This document shows positions 50,119 to 61,987 of a stretch of DNA of 64,000 bases, in pieces. The stretch's first letter is position 1, and the number at the start of each line of letters is the position of its first letter. Position numbers and translations under genes: made by a program. The notes beneath the pieces are model-generated. The model had not been told where the DNA came from. It searched no databases and worked only from the letters and a program-made list of their open reading frames with translations. This stretch comes from Mya arenaria (taxonomy: Eukaryota > Mollusca > Bivalvia > Myida > Myidae): NCBI RefSeq assembly GCF_026914265.1, contig NC_069135.1, positions 1,505,001 through 1,569,000 of the forward strand, given 5' to 3'.

Positions 50119-51111
50119 CAATTTTTGCTACTCACATTATAGAACCCGCAACACTCGGCCATTTTTTGTTACTTACATTATATATATATATATATATCAA
50201 CTAAATAAAATATTTCAAATATTAATTACAACCAGGAAAACAGTATAAAAAGTATATTGAAATTTATACAAAATAAAAAGTATCAAAATTTGTTCAAAAA
50301 CAATTAGTAAACAATGTTTATATGCAAATAAACATACTGTTCATGTATTACTTTTGTAACAAACATGGTGACATTTCACTAGCATTTGTACTTATAATTA
50401 AATCACAAATTCTACAGAATCTTTCATGCCAATACAATGCCAGCCTAGATCATGGAATTTCCAGAAATAAATAGTTTATTAATTCCAGTACATTGTTTTA
50501 CTAATCTTATTTAAATATACGCATGAGCACAAACTTGCTACTCAAAGTTCCCAGTAAATAATACATGTGTATATACAATAAAATATCCTAAGAACACACT
50601 TTTAATGATTATCATGTCATGTTTGTAAAATCACAATCAAGAAAACTCCGACAGCTAATTGTATACAATATGGTATCCACTGGTCTAGATCTAAATATTC
50701 TCATTCTAACAGCTGATAATTGTCAATCCTGAAACATTGTCGGGGGTCTGTTTGAGTACGAGGGGTTCATGCCCACAGCAGGGTAAACCTGGGGCTTAGA
50801 CCCCTATTCAAATTGTTTCCTTAGGCATTTATATTCATTTTCATTATTTCCTACTGTTGTTGATGAATATATATGTCCCAGAAAAAAACTTTACAAACAT
50901 ACAATAGTCTGAAGGTAAGGTGTCTCTATCCTTATATCTGGATTATTCCTGCACTGTTTGTTAGAAGTAATTATTGGATATGGATTGACCAATCAATAAA
51001 CATTTGGGTATTTTAACCAATTTGAAAAACTAACCAGTTTTACACAAATTTGACTGCTGATCACTACAGGAACACACTTTTGGCAAGAACTAGATCCAAC
51101 AAGCCTTATAG
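50119..51111. other. Downstream of the armadillo gene, no gene recognised
   Basis: Probably the 3' UTR of the minus-strand armadillo gene plus intergenic DNA. Minus-strand AATAAA occurs at 50475-50480. Confidence 0.4.
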
Positions 51112-54100
51112 TTATTTCAAGGAGTTATAAATCCTATTGGCGTGCTGTCTCACTTCATTGTTTGTATGTTTGAACAACAAAAACACTTTATTCTTGAGGT
51201 CAGCCACATTCCCTAGCCCAAGCAAGGCAGAGTACATGGTTTCCGGTGAGGCTGCCTTGTCTGTGGAGGGCAAAGAGGAGGGAGTGATGTGCCGGTCTTG
51301 TTTCACTTGGACAACGTTGTCCAGAAATGTGATGAAACGTAGAATCAGGCCCTCATCAGTTTTTGCAGGGTCAAGTAAGGTCAACAACCCCTCAGGAGCC
51401 TGAAAGTAATAAAACAGTGGTCAGCTTTTTTGTTGTTTCCAGTTAGTTTGCACAGTTTACTTATTTCAATATTCACAGGTTTCAACATCATCATTTTCAG
51501 CATAACAAATCAAGCAAGGTTCTCACTGAAAGTTCTTGCCATCAATTATGGACATCACTAAAGTGTTGCAGTTTAACCCTCACAAACACTAACAGTGTGA
51601 GCAGTGTTTTCTGTATTGTCCAACTATTATGTTAAAATTTAATAAGTTGCAACTCTAAATTTGCCAACTGGACACTTGTTGTTCAAAAAGTTTTATTGTA
51701 AGACTTGCCGAAAATGTCATTGACACAAGCTTTTGATATTTTGAACTTCAAATCTTTCATGTTTTTGAACTTTCAAAGACTCAACTTTGGAAGTTTTGGG
51801 TATGAATAAACTTCCTTTAATGGAACCGCTGGTACAAACCAGGTTTTTTTCTATATTAATTATGCAGAACAACTTGGGTTTTTCACATGCATGCGCCTCC
51901 TATTGCCTTTCATTTCAATCACATTTATTTTTTCTGCATTATAAACATGTATGAATCCAATTACTTTTATAATTATTGAATGGCATGTTTAATAGTTAAA
52001 AATTAACCTTGATATATCTCATAAACAAAGGGCTGAAAACCCAATAACATCCTGACCTTAGCAGCGAGTAGGTGTGGAACCATGTCTGGGTTACATGAGA
52101 GATTCACAAGGATCTTCAGACCCTGTAGACGGAGGGCCGGATCCCACGACTTCGTAAGAAGTGTGTACAGCTGCTGCACGAGCCTCGTGTAGTGCCCATG
52201 GTGCTCCCCCTCCGCAGACAGGTTTGTAAGGGCCTGGAGGGATGACAGCCGGGTCGCCAAGCCTGTGTCCGCATCCAGGGAAATGTCAACAAGTGTTGGT
52301 ACACAGGTCTGAGTGGAAAATATAATGATACATAATTATCTAGTACTTCAAGATCCTTTCATAATTCCAAATACTTGTACATACCGTAAAGACTAAATGC
52401 CTTCTAGACTTTCTGTAATTATTTTAATTCAAAGTATGCAGTTACAACATTTATTGACCTTTTCCAACATTATGTTAAGTATGCAACATAAACAAGAGCC
52501 CAAACTGTAACAAAATACGCCTGTCCTAAAGACACTTAGTTCGGTAATAAGCGGTAGTATATAAAGCCAGATTAAGAGAGCGGACACTGTAAAGACAGTT
52601 TTGGCCAATTCAAGTGTCATAACTCTGGTGTGACTGAGGCGACATAGCTGGCTATCAAACCTGACCAAGATATTCTCCCCATACACAGTCTGACAAAATT
52701 GGTTGATGATTGAAAAGACTTCAATTTTAGGTACTGTACATATATGATTAAAGGTCAATTTCTCTTGAGTGACTAATGCGAAATGGCTGGTTATCAAACT
52801 TATCTGAGATATTATGCCCAATACACAATCTGACTTAGTTTTAAGACGATTGGACAAAGGTTTCAAAAATAATTGATCCGACAGGGCCGTTTGAGGTAAT
52901 TTCTATAATTAAAGGGTGATAACTCTCAACAGACTACAGGCTGGTCATCAAACTTGTCAGATATATTATGCCAATACAAATTGTGACTACATTTGTTTGT
53001 TAAGCTTCTAAAATAAATGAGCTGACAAGACAAATTTTAGGTACTTTCTAACAAAAGGATGATAACTCTTGAGTGACTGAAGCAATATAGCTGGTTATCG
53101 AACTTGTCCAAGATAGTATGCCAACTTGTTCAAGATATTATGCCAATACACATTCTGACCAAGTTTGGTGATTGGACAAAGGCTTCTAAAGTTATTGAGA
53201 GGACAACATACTGAACGACGCCCGCCCACGTATGCCGCAGGTAAAATTTAAATAGGGCCTTGATTTTTAAAATGGGCATATTAAAATCCACAATAATATA
53301 TATATTTCAGTGACCCACCTCAAGTTGAGTGTTGTTTTCAGGGTTGATGGCCATATTGGTGATGGCGTTGATAGTGGTGTTGACGGCAGTGTCGCTGCCA
53401 GCATGTCGTAACCACAATGACATCCGCTGTAGCTCCAGCAGCTTGCTCAGTCGAGGCAACACTTCAGCCTCACGTAGGGTGATCTGGGGACATATATAGT
53501 AATTTTGTTTGCTTCTTTAATGTCTTGAACAAAATAACCACAGTATGAATATGTCCAAGATTTAACCCACTTTTTTCATTAAAAAAACTAGTATTTATGT
53601 TTCATGATAATTTACTTAAGCAATGATAAATAAATTCAACAAAAAGAAATTAATACAACATTTTGTTTATATGGTTAGTACATTAAAGGCTTCTGCATGT
53701 TCTGGTATTACCTTTAAGATATTGGTACTAATTCAAAACATCCTAGATCCATCTACCGTAATAAACACATTTTCAGTACAATCAACCCAAGGTCCTGGCA
53801 GACCCTAATCTTCCAAACAAAGAAATAATGAAATAATAATGAATCCAGCCTCTGCTACACTTTCCTAATATGGACAACAGAATGCATCACTAATGAATGA
53901 ACTTTTACCTGGGATAGCCACCAGCTGCCAAATCCAATCTCTCAACAAATGCAGCTATTCTGACATTAGATCTTAAAATGCAAGCATTATTGGGGTTTGG
54001 GCAACAGCTTATTTTCATATTATCAATGCCACATTGAAGCCACATAGTTAAATGGTATTTTGTTCTTTTCTCTGAATCTAAATCCTTATTCAGGCAATTC

Positions 54101-57100
54101 ATTTTTGAGATGGGAGAGTATCTTGATTTCATTTTTGTTTCAGTACTATGAAGGACTTTTACTACTTCAATATAGTTTGCATTATAAATTTCATTAATCA
54201 TAACCAGCTGGGTTAGGGCTAGCAAGAACATTTTATTGATAACTCTGAGTGTCTCTTCGAAAATCAAGCAAAGCCCAGAGCTTGTATTGTTATCTAATAT
54301 GAGCCATGAAATATTCATCAAAGCCAGAATGATCATACATTAGTTAAGCCAGGTATGGTTTTCATAAAATCAATGGCCCACATCCTATTTCTGCCATCTT
54401 GACCTACTCAGTCAAATAATCCAAGAAAAGTCATCTTTATCTTCATTGATAAATGGCAGGGAAAATGTGTTTCAAGAATTTAGTTGTACACAACTATTAA
54501 AGTAACATAATTATAAATGAGCTACGATTGTAGAAAGTCATTAAAAAGAGATTGCAAAAACATATATTTTTAAATGTCTGTAAATGTTTGATATTATACA
54601 ATGTTGATGTCATTGAGACATGCTCACTATTGGAATCCTGGAAATAAACACAGCTTAGTTCCATATAACAACTTTTTGGCATTTATCTTCTCTTTGCAAA
54701 TTTATCTAATATGAGAGTTGTTTGTGAAAACAAGGGGAAATAGTAGGACTGGTCAAAAACAAAGCCTGCAAAGAGTGTCAATAACTTACTTGATTTTTCG
54801 TGAAAGCCGCGCTGTTTGCAATGCCCTGCACTGCAGCATGTTTGAGATGGATATCATCGTAAGTTAGCAGCCCTGTAAGGACCTCAGCGTTCCTCTCTGT
54901 GAGACCACTTTCAGGGGTCTGTGTGGCCGTGAGGGCCTCTGTGATCTCTTCTGCGGTGAACTGTTGGCTTTCAGACTCACGGTGTTCCCGCAGTAACTCC
55001 TCGTACTCCACAGTGACCTCCCCTATCTGAGCTACCTCACGCTCCGTCGTCGACAACTGGCTGCGCAAAATTCCTACAATGTGTGATTCTATTTTTAGTG
55101 AGAAGAAACAAATACAAGAAACGCTGCAAAGCGACGAAACCAGGTTTTTAATGATTGACAGCAGAACTTCAGCCTGTGTCTGTTTTTCTACTTTTAGTAA
55201 CAGTGACATTGACCCTAGGGACCCCAAATGCAATCCATTGAAAGGAATCCATAAACTCTTCCTTTTACCAAGTTGTGTCAGGATATGTCAACACTAACTT
55301 AAGTTATTCAGTTTCTACCATTTTTCTATTTATAGTAACAGTGACCTTGACCTTGAATCTAGGGACCCCAAACGCAATCCCATGAAAGGTATCCATAAAC
55401 TCTTCCTTTATACCTGTTTTGGTCAAGATATGTATACCCTGTCTAAAATTATTCAGTTTCAACTGTTTTTCTAATTTTAGTAACAGTGACCTTGACCTTG
55501 AATCTAGGGACCCCAAAATGCAATCCCATGAAAGGTCCATAAACTCTTACTGTAGACCAAGTTTGGTCAAGATATGTCAACCCTAACTAAAGATATTCAG
55601 TTTGAACCATTTTTCTATTTTTAGTAACAGTGACCTTGACCCTAGGGACCCCAAATGCAATCCCATGAAAGGTATACATAAACTCTTCCTATGGATCAAG
55701 TTTGGTCAAGATAGATCAACCCTAACTAAAGTTATTCAGTTTCAACCATTTTTCTATTTTTAGTAACAGTGACCTTGACCTTGACCCTAGGGACCCCAAA
55801 CGCAATCCCATGAAAGGTATCCATAAACTCTTCCTATTGACCAAGTTTAGTCAAGATATGTCATCCCTAACTAAAGTCATTCAGTTTCAACCATTTTTCT
55901 ATTTTTAGTATCAGTGACCTTGACCTTGACCCTAGGGATCCCAATCGCAATCCCATGAAAGGTCTCCATAAATTCTTTCTATTGACTAAGTTTAGTCAAG
56001 ATATGTCATCCCTAACTAAAGTTATTAAGTTTCAACCATTTTTCTATTTTTAGTAACAGTGACCTTGACCCTAGGGACCCCAAATGCAATCCCATGAAAG
56101 GTATCCATAAACTCTTCCTATTGACCAAGTTTGGTCAAGATAGATCAACCCTAACTAAAGTTATTCAGTTTCAACCATTTTTCTATTTTTAGTAACAGTG
56201 ACCTTGACCTTGACCCTAGGGACCCCAAACGCAATCCCATGAAAGGTATCCATAAACTCTTCCTATTGACCAAGTTTAGTCAAGATATGTCATCCCTAAC
56301 TAAAGTCATTCAGTTTCAACCATTTTTCTATTTTTAGTTAGTGACCTTGACCTTGACCCTAGGGACCCCAAACGCAATCCCATGAAAGGTATCCATAAAC
56401 TCTTCCTATTGACCAAGTTTAGTCAAGATATGTCATCCCTAACTAAAGTTATTCAGTTTCAACCGTTTTTCTATTTTTAGTATCAGTGACCTTGACCTTG
56501 ACCCTAGGGATCCCAATCGCAATCCCATGAAAGGTCTCCATAAATTCTTTCTATTGACTAAGTTTAGTCAAGATATGTCATCCCTAACTAAAGTTATTAA
56601 GTTTCAACCATTTTTCTATTTTTAGTAACAGTGACCTTGACCCTAGGGACCCCAAATGCAATCCCATGAAAGGTATCCATAAACTCTTCCTATTGACCAA
56701 GTTTGGTCAAGATATGTCAACCCTAACTAAAGTTATTCAGTTTCAACCATTTTTCTATTTTTAGTAACAGTGATCTCGACCTTGACCCTAGGGACCCCAA
56801 ACACAATCCCATGAAAGGTATCTATAAACTCTTCCTATAGACCAAGTTTAGTCAAGATATGTCATCAGTAACTAAAGTTATTCAGTTTCAACCATTTTTC
56901 TATTTTTAGTAACAGTGACCTTGACCTTGACCCTAGGGACCCCAAACACAATCCCATAAAAGGTCTCCATAAACTCTTCCTATTGACCAAGTTTAGTCAA
57001 GATATGTCATCCCTAACTAAAGTTATTCAGTTTCAACCATTTTTCTATTTTTAGTAAGTGACCTTGACCTTGACCCTAGGGACCCCAAACACAATCCCAT

Positions 57101-59156
57101 GAAAGGTATCCATAAACTCTTCCTATTGACCAAGTTTAGTCAAGATATGTCATCACTAACTAAAGTTATTCAGTTTCAACCATTTTTCTATTTTTAGTAT
57201 CAGTGACCTTGACCTTGACCCTAGGGATCCCAATCGCAATCCCATGAAAGGTCTCCATAAACTCTTTCTATTGACCAAGTTTAGTCAAGATATGTCATCC
57301 CAAACTAAAGTTATTCAGTTTCAACCATTTTTCTATTTTTAGTAACGGTGACCTTGACCCTAGGGACCCCAAACGCAATTCCATGAAAGGTCTCCATAAA
57401 CTCTTCCTATAGACCAAGTTTAGTCAAGATATGTCATCCCTTACTAAAGTAATTCAGTTTCAACCATTATTATATTTTTAGTAACAGTGACCTTGACCTT
57501 GACCATAGGGACCCCAAACGAAATCCCATGAAAGGTACCCATAAACTCTTTCTATAGACCAAGTTTGGTCAAGATATGTCAACCCTTACTAAAGTTATTC
57601 AGTTTCATAGCTGAGTTTGACGCCGACCGGCCGAACAACGACGTTTGCCATTCTAATAACCAGGTTTCACTATGTGAAAACCTGGTTAAAAAGGGACTCA
57701 TTCACATTTTATAGGGGCATACATCAACAGATGTTCAAATTAGAGCAAATCAACAATTATCTAAAATAAATCCAGAAAATGCCCTATTTGCAGAAAGGCG
57801 ATTGTAACACTATTGATATATTTTTGATTGGCTTTACAAAATTCTATTTAAATGAGTATCTGGCAGTTTTTCATTGGCATTTGTTCATAAAAGTAAAAGT
57901 AATAAAGTTAAATTCCTCAATTCCAACAATTCAAAAAATTAATCTGTGAGAGAGTTACTTACATTTGTTGAACTTTGCTAAATTTGTCTGTTTCTTTCCT
58001 TACTAATACAGTTGTATTCTCTCAGCACAGTGTAATAATGGAGAGTTTGCTTAAAGATGCACTCTTACTCCCAAATATTAAAGCAGTACCACGATTAATA
58101 CAATTGTTTTAATTTACTGAAAAGGATAAATAGATATCGAAAACAATGCAGGATACCGTGTTTAAATAGAAAGAAAGGTGCCGAAAACAAAGTATTTTTA
58201 TTTTATGAGGCGATAGTTGATCACTGTAAATTTTTTAGGACCTACAAGTCATTTAATATTCGTGTGTTTTGAGCTATTAAATACATGTTTACAATCTTGT
58301 TATTAGTAATTAATATTTCCAATAAATGCATTATTTAGTTAGAAGTTAAAGGTTTATCACTCAAAATTTATGTTTGTTATACATGTGCTTGTATTGATTT
58401 TAAATACGAGTGTCACTTTTAATACTTCTTTCACCAGAGACAAAATAAATCAGAAGGAAGTGGGGTACATATACTGTACCTCTATGTTCTATGATGGTAC
58501 TTTGATCATGTGCCTCCAGGATGGTATTTGTTTGGGTATTGTCCCCTCCTTCATTCATGCTGTCCTCTGCATCCTCTATTACAGACATGCTGGCTGTGTC
58601 TCCCGTCCCATCTACCAGGCTTGCCTGGAGTGGTAGGCAATTGAATACAATAAAAACCTTTATCAAACAAAGTGAGTTGCAACTCATGAACCAATTTCAA
58701 GAACTTGATATAAACTATTTATAAAATGATAACAATTGATAATGATCTGAGGTAATGCAATGAACTTACCTTTTAAACCCCATGTCTATTTTGTTTTAAA
58801 TTTTCAAATAAATTTTAAGTATTCAAGTTGATATAATTCATTTTTTCAAATTATTTGATTTTAAAATGGTTTAACAAAACAGTGTACATCACTACCAGTA
58901 CTTGCCTGACTGCTCACAGGAGACAGCTGAGGGCTGCTCTGGTTGGAGCTGTTCAGGATTGCCCAGGAGGCTGACACTGTAAGGCCTTCCTTGTCAGGGA
59001 TGGGCGAGCCACAGTCATCATCTGATGGAACAACGAAACTCTCCGACAGCTTGACAGCTGTTGTTGACACAGTTCCATTCGGGTCCTTGGATGTACCTGG
59101 CTTCTGCTCATCCTCTTGCTTCTTTTGACTCTTTGGGGTTTGTTTTTGTTTATTTT
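51112..59156 (-). CDS. Armadillo-repeat protein, ARMC10-like (5' end not found)
   Basis: Six exons join in phase: 58906-59156, 58480-58624, 54790-55073, 53319-53483, 52057-52308 and 51112-51399, about 461 residues to the stop. The first two are Ser/Thr/Pro/Asp-rich and disordered. Helical repeats start in exon 3 (AEVLTGLLTYDDIHLKHAAV, GIANSAAFTKNQ) and continue (TTINAITNMAINPENNTQLE; RLSSLQALTNLSAEGEH; LRLQGLKILVNLSCNPDM). The C-terminal helices end at NKVFLLFKHTNNEVR. The pattern NAL-NLS, NLS-NP and ANSAAF-KNQ follows the Arm-like domain of ARMC10/ARMCX, mitochondrial outer-membrane proteins. The N-terminal membrane anchor expected for that family was not seen; it would lie in an upstream exon beyond 59160. 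The exon 58906-59156 donor appears to be CAG|GCAAGT. The gene converges with RBSN. ARMC10 is likely, but another small Arm protein is possible. Confidence 0.78.
52490..53240. repeat. Degenerate tandem repeat, about 150-bp period
   Basis: Four or so diverged units marked by GGCTGGTTATCAAACTT (about 52649, 52784, 52932 and 53091) and TATTATGCCAATACACA-TCTGAC, in the intron between exons 52057-52308 and 53319-53483. It ends near ACGACGCCCGCCCACG. It resembles an old bivalve tandem-core element. Confidence 0.65.
55114..57687 (-). mobile_element. Pearl-like (Helentron-type) element, second copy, opposite orientation
   Basis: Read on the minus strand it begins with the hairpin AACCAGGTTTTCACATAGTG-AAACCTGGTT. 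It continues with about 17 tandem units of roughly 145 bp (AAGGTCAAGGTCACTGTTAC, TAAAAATAGAAAAATGGTTG, GGTCCCTAGGGTCAAGG) and ends with AAAAACCTGGTTTCGTCGCT. Ends and unit vocabulary match the element at 39512-40997, but the units have diverged. The element lies 40 bp from the acceptor of exon 54790-55073 of the armadillo gene. Confidence 0.78.
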
Positions 59157-60569
59157 CTGAACAAGATATGTGCAATTGAAATATCAATAAGAAAACAACA
59201 GCCAAATTAAATCCATCAGTGTTAGGGGGTAGTTTTTACAGTAAACAGGATATTTTTAGACTGGGTGGAAACTGTAGAACCGCTGGTTGGTCGAGGAAAT
59301 GGCAAGGTCCCGATTGGTGACTTTTTATTTGTATAAAAAATATGAATTTAAAATTCTGGTACTAGTAATTATTTAAGCCTAAATAACTTATCATTCAAGG
59401 GGCAATGCAGAATGCCGTTTTGTTGCCAGATTTTTCATTTTAACAATGGTGTTTTTTCAATAACATGAATCACCAGTAGTGAGCAGAACAATAAAGATAC
59501 AATAAAATGTCTTTGATTTAAATATTCTGACAAAGGTGATGAAGATAAGAGAGGTTGGACTTATGAAAGAAAAAAAATGAAATTGTGTATTAGGATTTGT
59601 GTTTAACTGTTTATGGAATAACAAGTTGTAAACTGATATTATAGGTTTTATTTGCATTATCATGTAGATACCAATCATATGATGTGTTACCATGTTTTTT
59701 TTAAAGTATGCTCACATGTTTTCCTTTGTTTTTTTGAAGTTTTAGCTCTTCTATGTATTTTTTCAAACGATGGAATTTTGTAATGAAGCCTTGAGGCACT
59801 TGTTTGAATTTTGTAATGAAATCTACTCTTATCAACGCAACATGTTCATAAATAACACAAAACACTTATTTGACCTTTCAGACCCAGCACCGAACTGAAG
59901 TTACTACAGTGACACAGTAGCATAAGCAGCTGCTGGGATGATTTAGTATCTGTTTGTGTATGTGCTATAATGTAAAGCTGTTGTTTTGTAAAATAAACTG
60001 CACAAGGCAGATCCAGCCATGCACACACAAACTCATGTATGCCAATAAAAAATATTCACTGCCCTATGTTGTGGATTTATGTAAACCAGCAAATGCCAGT
60101 AATAATAATATATGATGACAATAAACAGGTTGACTAGTGTCAGAGTGAAAACAATTCACATGGTTATTGTCAACAAGTAATTGATTGGTGAAATATAGTC
60201 ATTGACCACTATCATACTGGTTGGCTACTTTGCATATGAAAACATATAAACAAAAAAAATCAGGATTTGACGTGAATTTTTTTTGAGAGCTGGACTAGTG
60301 GTCTAGTAACTTTGAAAACCTACTCGACCCGACGTGTTAAACACATAATACTATACAAAAAGAGTTAAAAATAAAATAGTGTGAAATCATAAATGTTTGT
60401 GGGACATGGGGTTGGTTTATCCCTGAATTCAAAATCCAAACAAAATTTTGACCTTTAATTCACAAATCATACTGTCTATGTTATAAGGTAAACATGTATT
60501 CACATGAATAAACACGGTCGGCGTATATACTTTGTAAGTACCTAAAGCTTTGTTTATATTACTATTAAT
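59157..60569. other. No gene recognised
   Basis: May be the 5' intron of the armadillo gene. I found no conserved frame that could be its first exon. Confidence 0.4.
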
Positions 60570-61979
60570 TAGGGATGGAAGCGAATATCCGTGTATCCGG
60601 ATATCACGCAAGTATTCGGATATCACGCAAGTATTCGGATACCAAAATGGGTATTCGAATATTCGTTAAGAATTAAAATTTCAATGAAATAGCTTAGCAG
60701 AGACATAGCAATTGTTATAGAACTTTTCAGATGAAATGTTTCAGGTGATCAACAGTGTCTGTTGCGAAGCGGGTATGTGTCACAAATCGTCTGCTAACTG
60801 GGTGTTTGCACAAGGCGTGATATTGTGTCCTTGTGCAGCACCCTGTGAAGTTCTATGACCTTGTTTACAATGACAAGTGTTGTTTTATGATCTCAGATGT
60901 GCTTAATTGACACTTATTTGCACTAGTCGATATTAAACGGATTGATCATTAATCCGTAGGAATTGATCGTCCAATCACAAGATAAGGGTCGTGCAATCAA
61001 AGCTATTAATGACCAATCGTATTTTTTATGAATATACATGAAGAATTTATTGCTATCTGAACAATAAATTATACAAAAACAAATTTGTTTATCTTTTCAC
61101 TTTTCAATCAAATTTCCATCATTTTGCATCTTGTAATTGTGTTTTGAATTATTAATCGTTAATCCTGTATCACGACTAAGGAAATATGCCTCCAACATTG
61201 ACTTCAAGTGTTTGGAAGTATTTCACAAAATCCGAGGATGGTAAAAGTGTCGTGTGTCAACTGTGTAAGGTTGAACTGGTATATTGTGGTGGAACTTCAA
61301 ATCTTAGAAATCACATGAAAAACAACCCGTATGCAGTCCACCGACTACGCCTTCAAAGTCCACCATGAGGCAGACGTTTTATTTGTGTAGTGTATTTTAT
61401 TTTTCATACGATATGTAAACATTTTTAGTTTATTGGTAAATAAAAAAGTACACGCATGTAAATAAATAAAAATCAGATCGTCTTTTCGTCTTCTTATATT
61501 TCCCGCAATTATATCCTTCATTACAAAACACCACAGAAATTGTAGGTATTGCATTAAATCAAACAATGTAATGAAATAAAATTACAATAGACTATCAAAT
61601 AATCAAAGCGTCATGAAACCTGCTGATAAATAACAAGCTCAAAAGCACGTGGCAGTACCCAAGCAACCACCTCGGCCAAAGTGACTATCAAATTCGCGAG
61701 GTGTTTATGTGGAGTTCATCATGAGTTTTATGATGTAAAATGAGCTGTTTTGCTTTGATTATAACATTATTAAGACGGAGAATGAATGAATGAAAAAGTG
61801 AAATTGCCATATGACGAATTATAAATTAAGTGGACAATTATGTCAAATAACAGAAGGTGGATGACATATAATAGGAAATTTACTTATTATGAAAACAATT
61901 TGATACGAGTATCCGGATAGTATTTGAATACTTGATACGAATATCCGGATACCGATTTGGTATCCGGTTTCCATCCCTA
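60570..61979. mobile_element. hAT element with 8-bp target duplication, non-autonomous
   Basis: The ends are TAGGGATGGAAGCGAATATC and, at the right, ...GGTATCCGGTTTCCATCCCTA. CTATTAAT is repeated directly outside (60562-60569 and 61980-61987). Subterminal DNA on both sides is rich in TATCCGGATA words. The 1410 bp contain a BED-finger ORF at 61186-61368 but no catalytic transposase domain, so it depends on another element. Confidence 0.9.
61186..61368 (+). pseudogene. BED zinc-finger ORF of the hAT element, truncated
   Basis: Sixty residues: SSVWKYFTKSEDGKSVVCQL-C, then TSNLRNHMKNNPYAVH. This is a BED finger (W-F, C-x2-C, L--H), the DNA-binding head of ZBED/hAT transposases. The frame stops shortly after the finger and the RNase H-like catalytic part is gone. 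The typical final H-x-H spacing appears loosened (NHMKNNPYAVH). Confidence 0.8.
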
Positions 61980-61987
61980 CTATTAAT

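Noticed and set aside
58050-58300. Possible MITE: TTAAAGATGCACTCTTACTCCC near 58052 resembles the end of the MITE at 17927
   Set aside because: No matching inverted end was found downstream, so the limits cannot be set.
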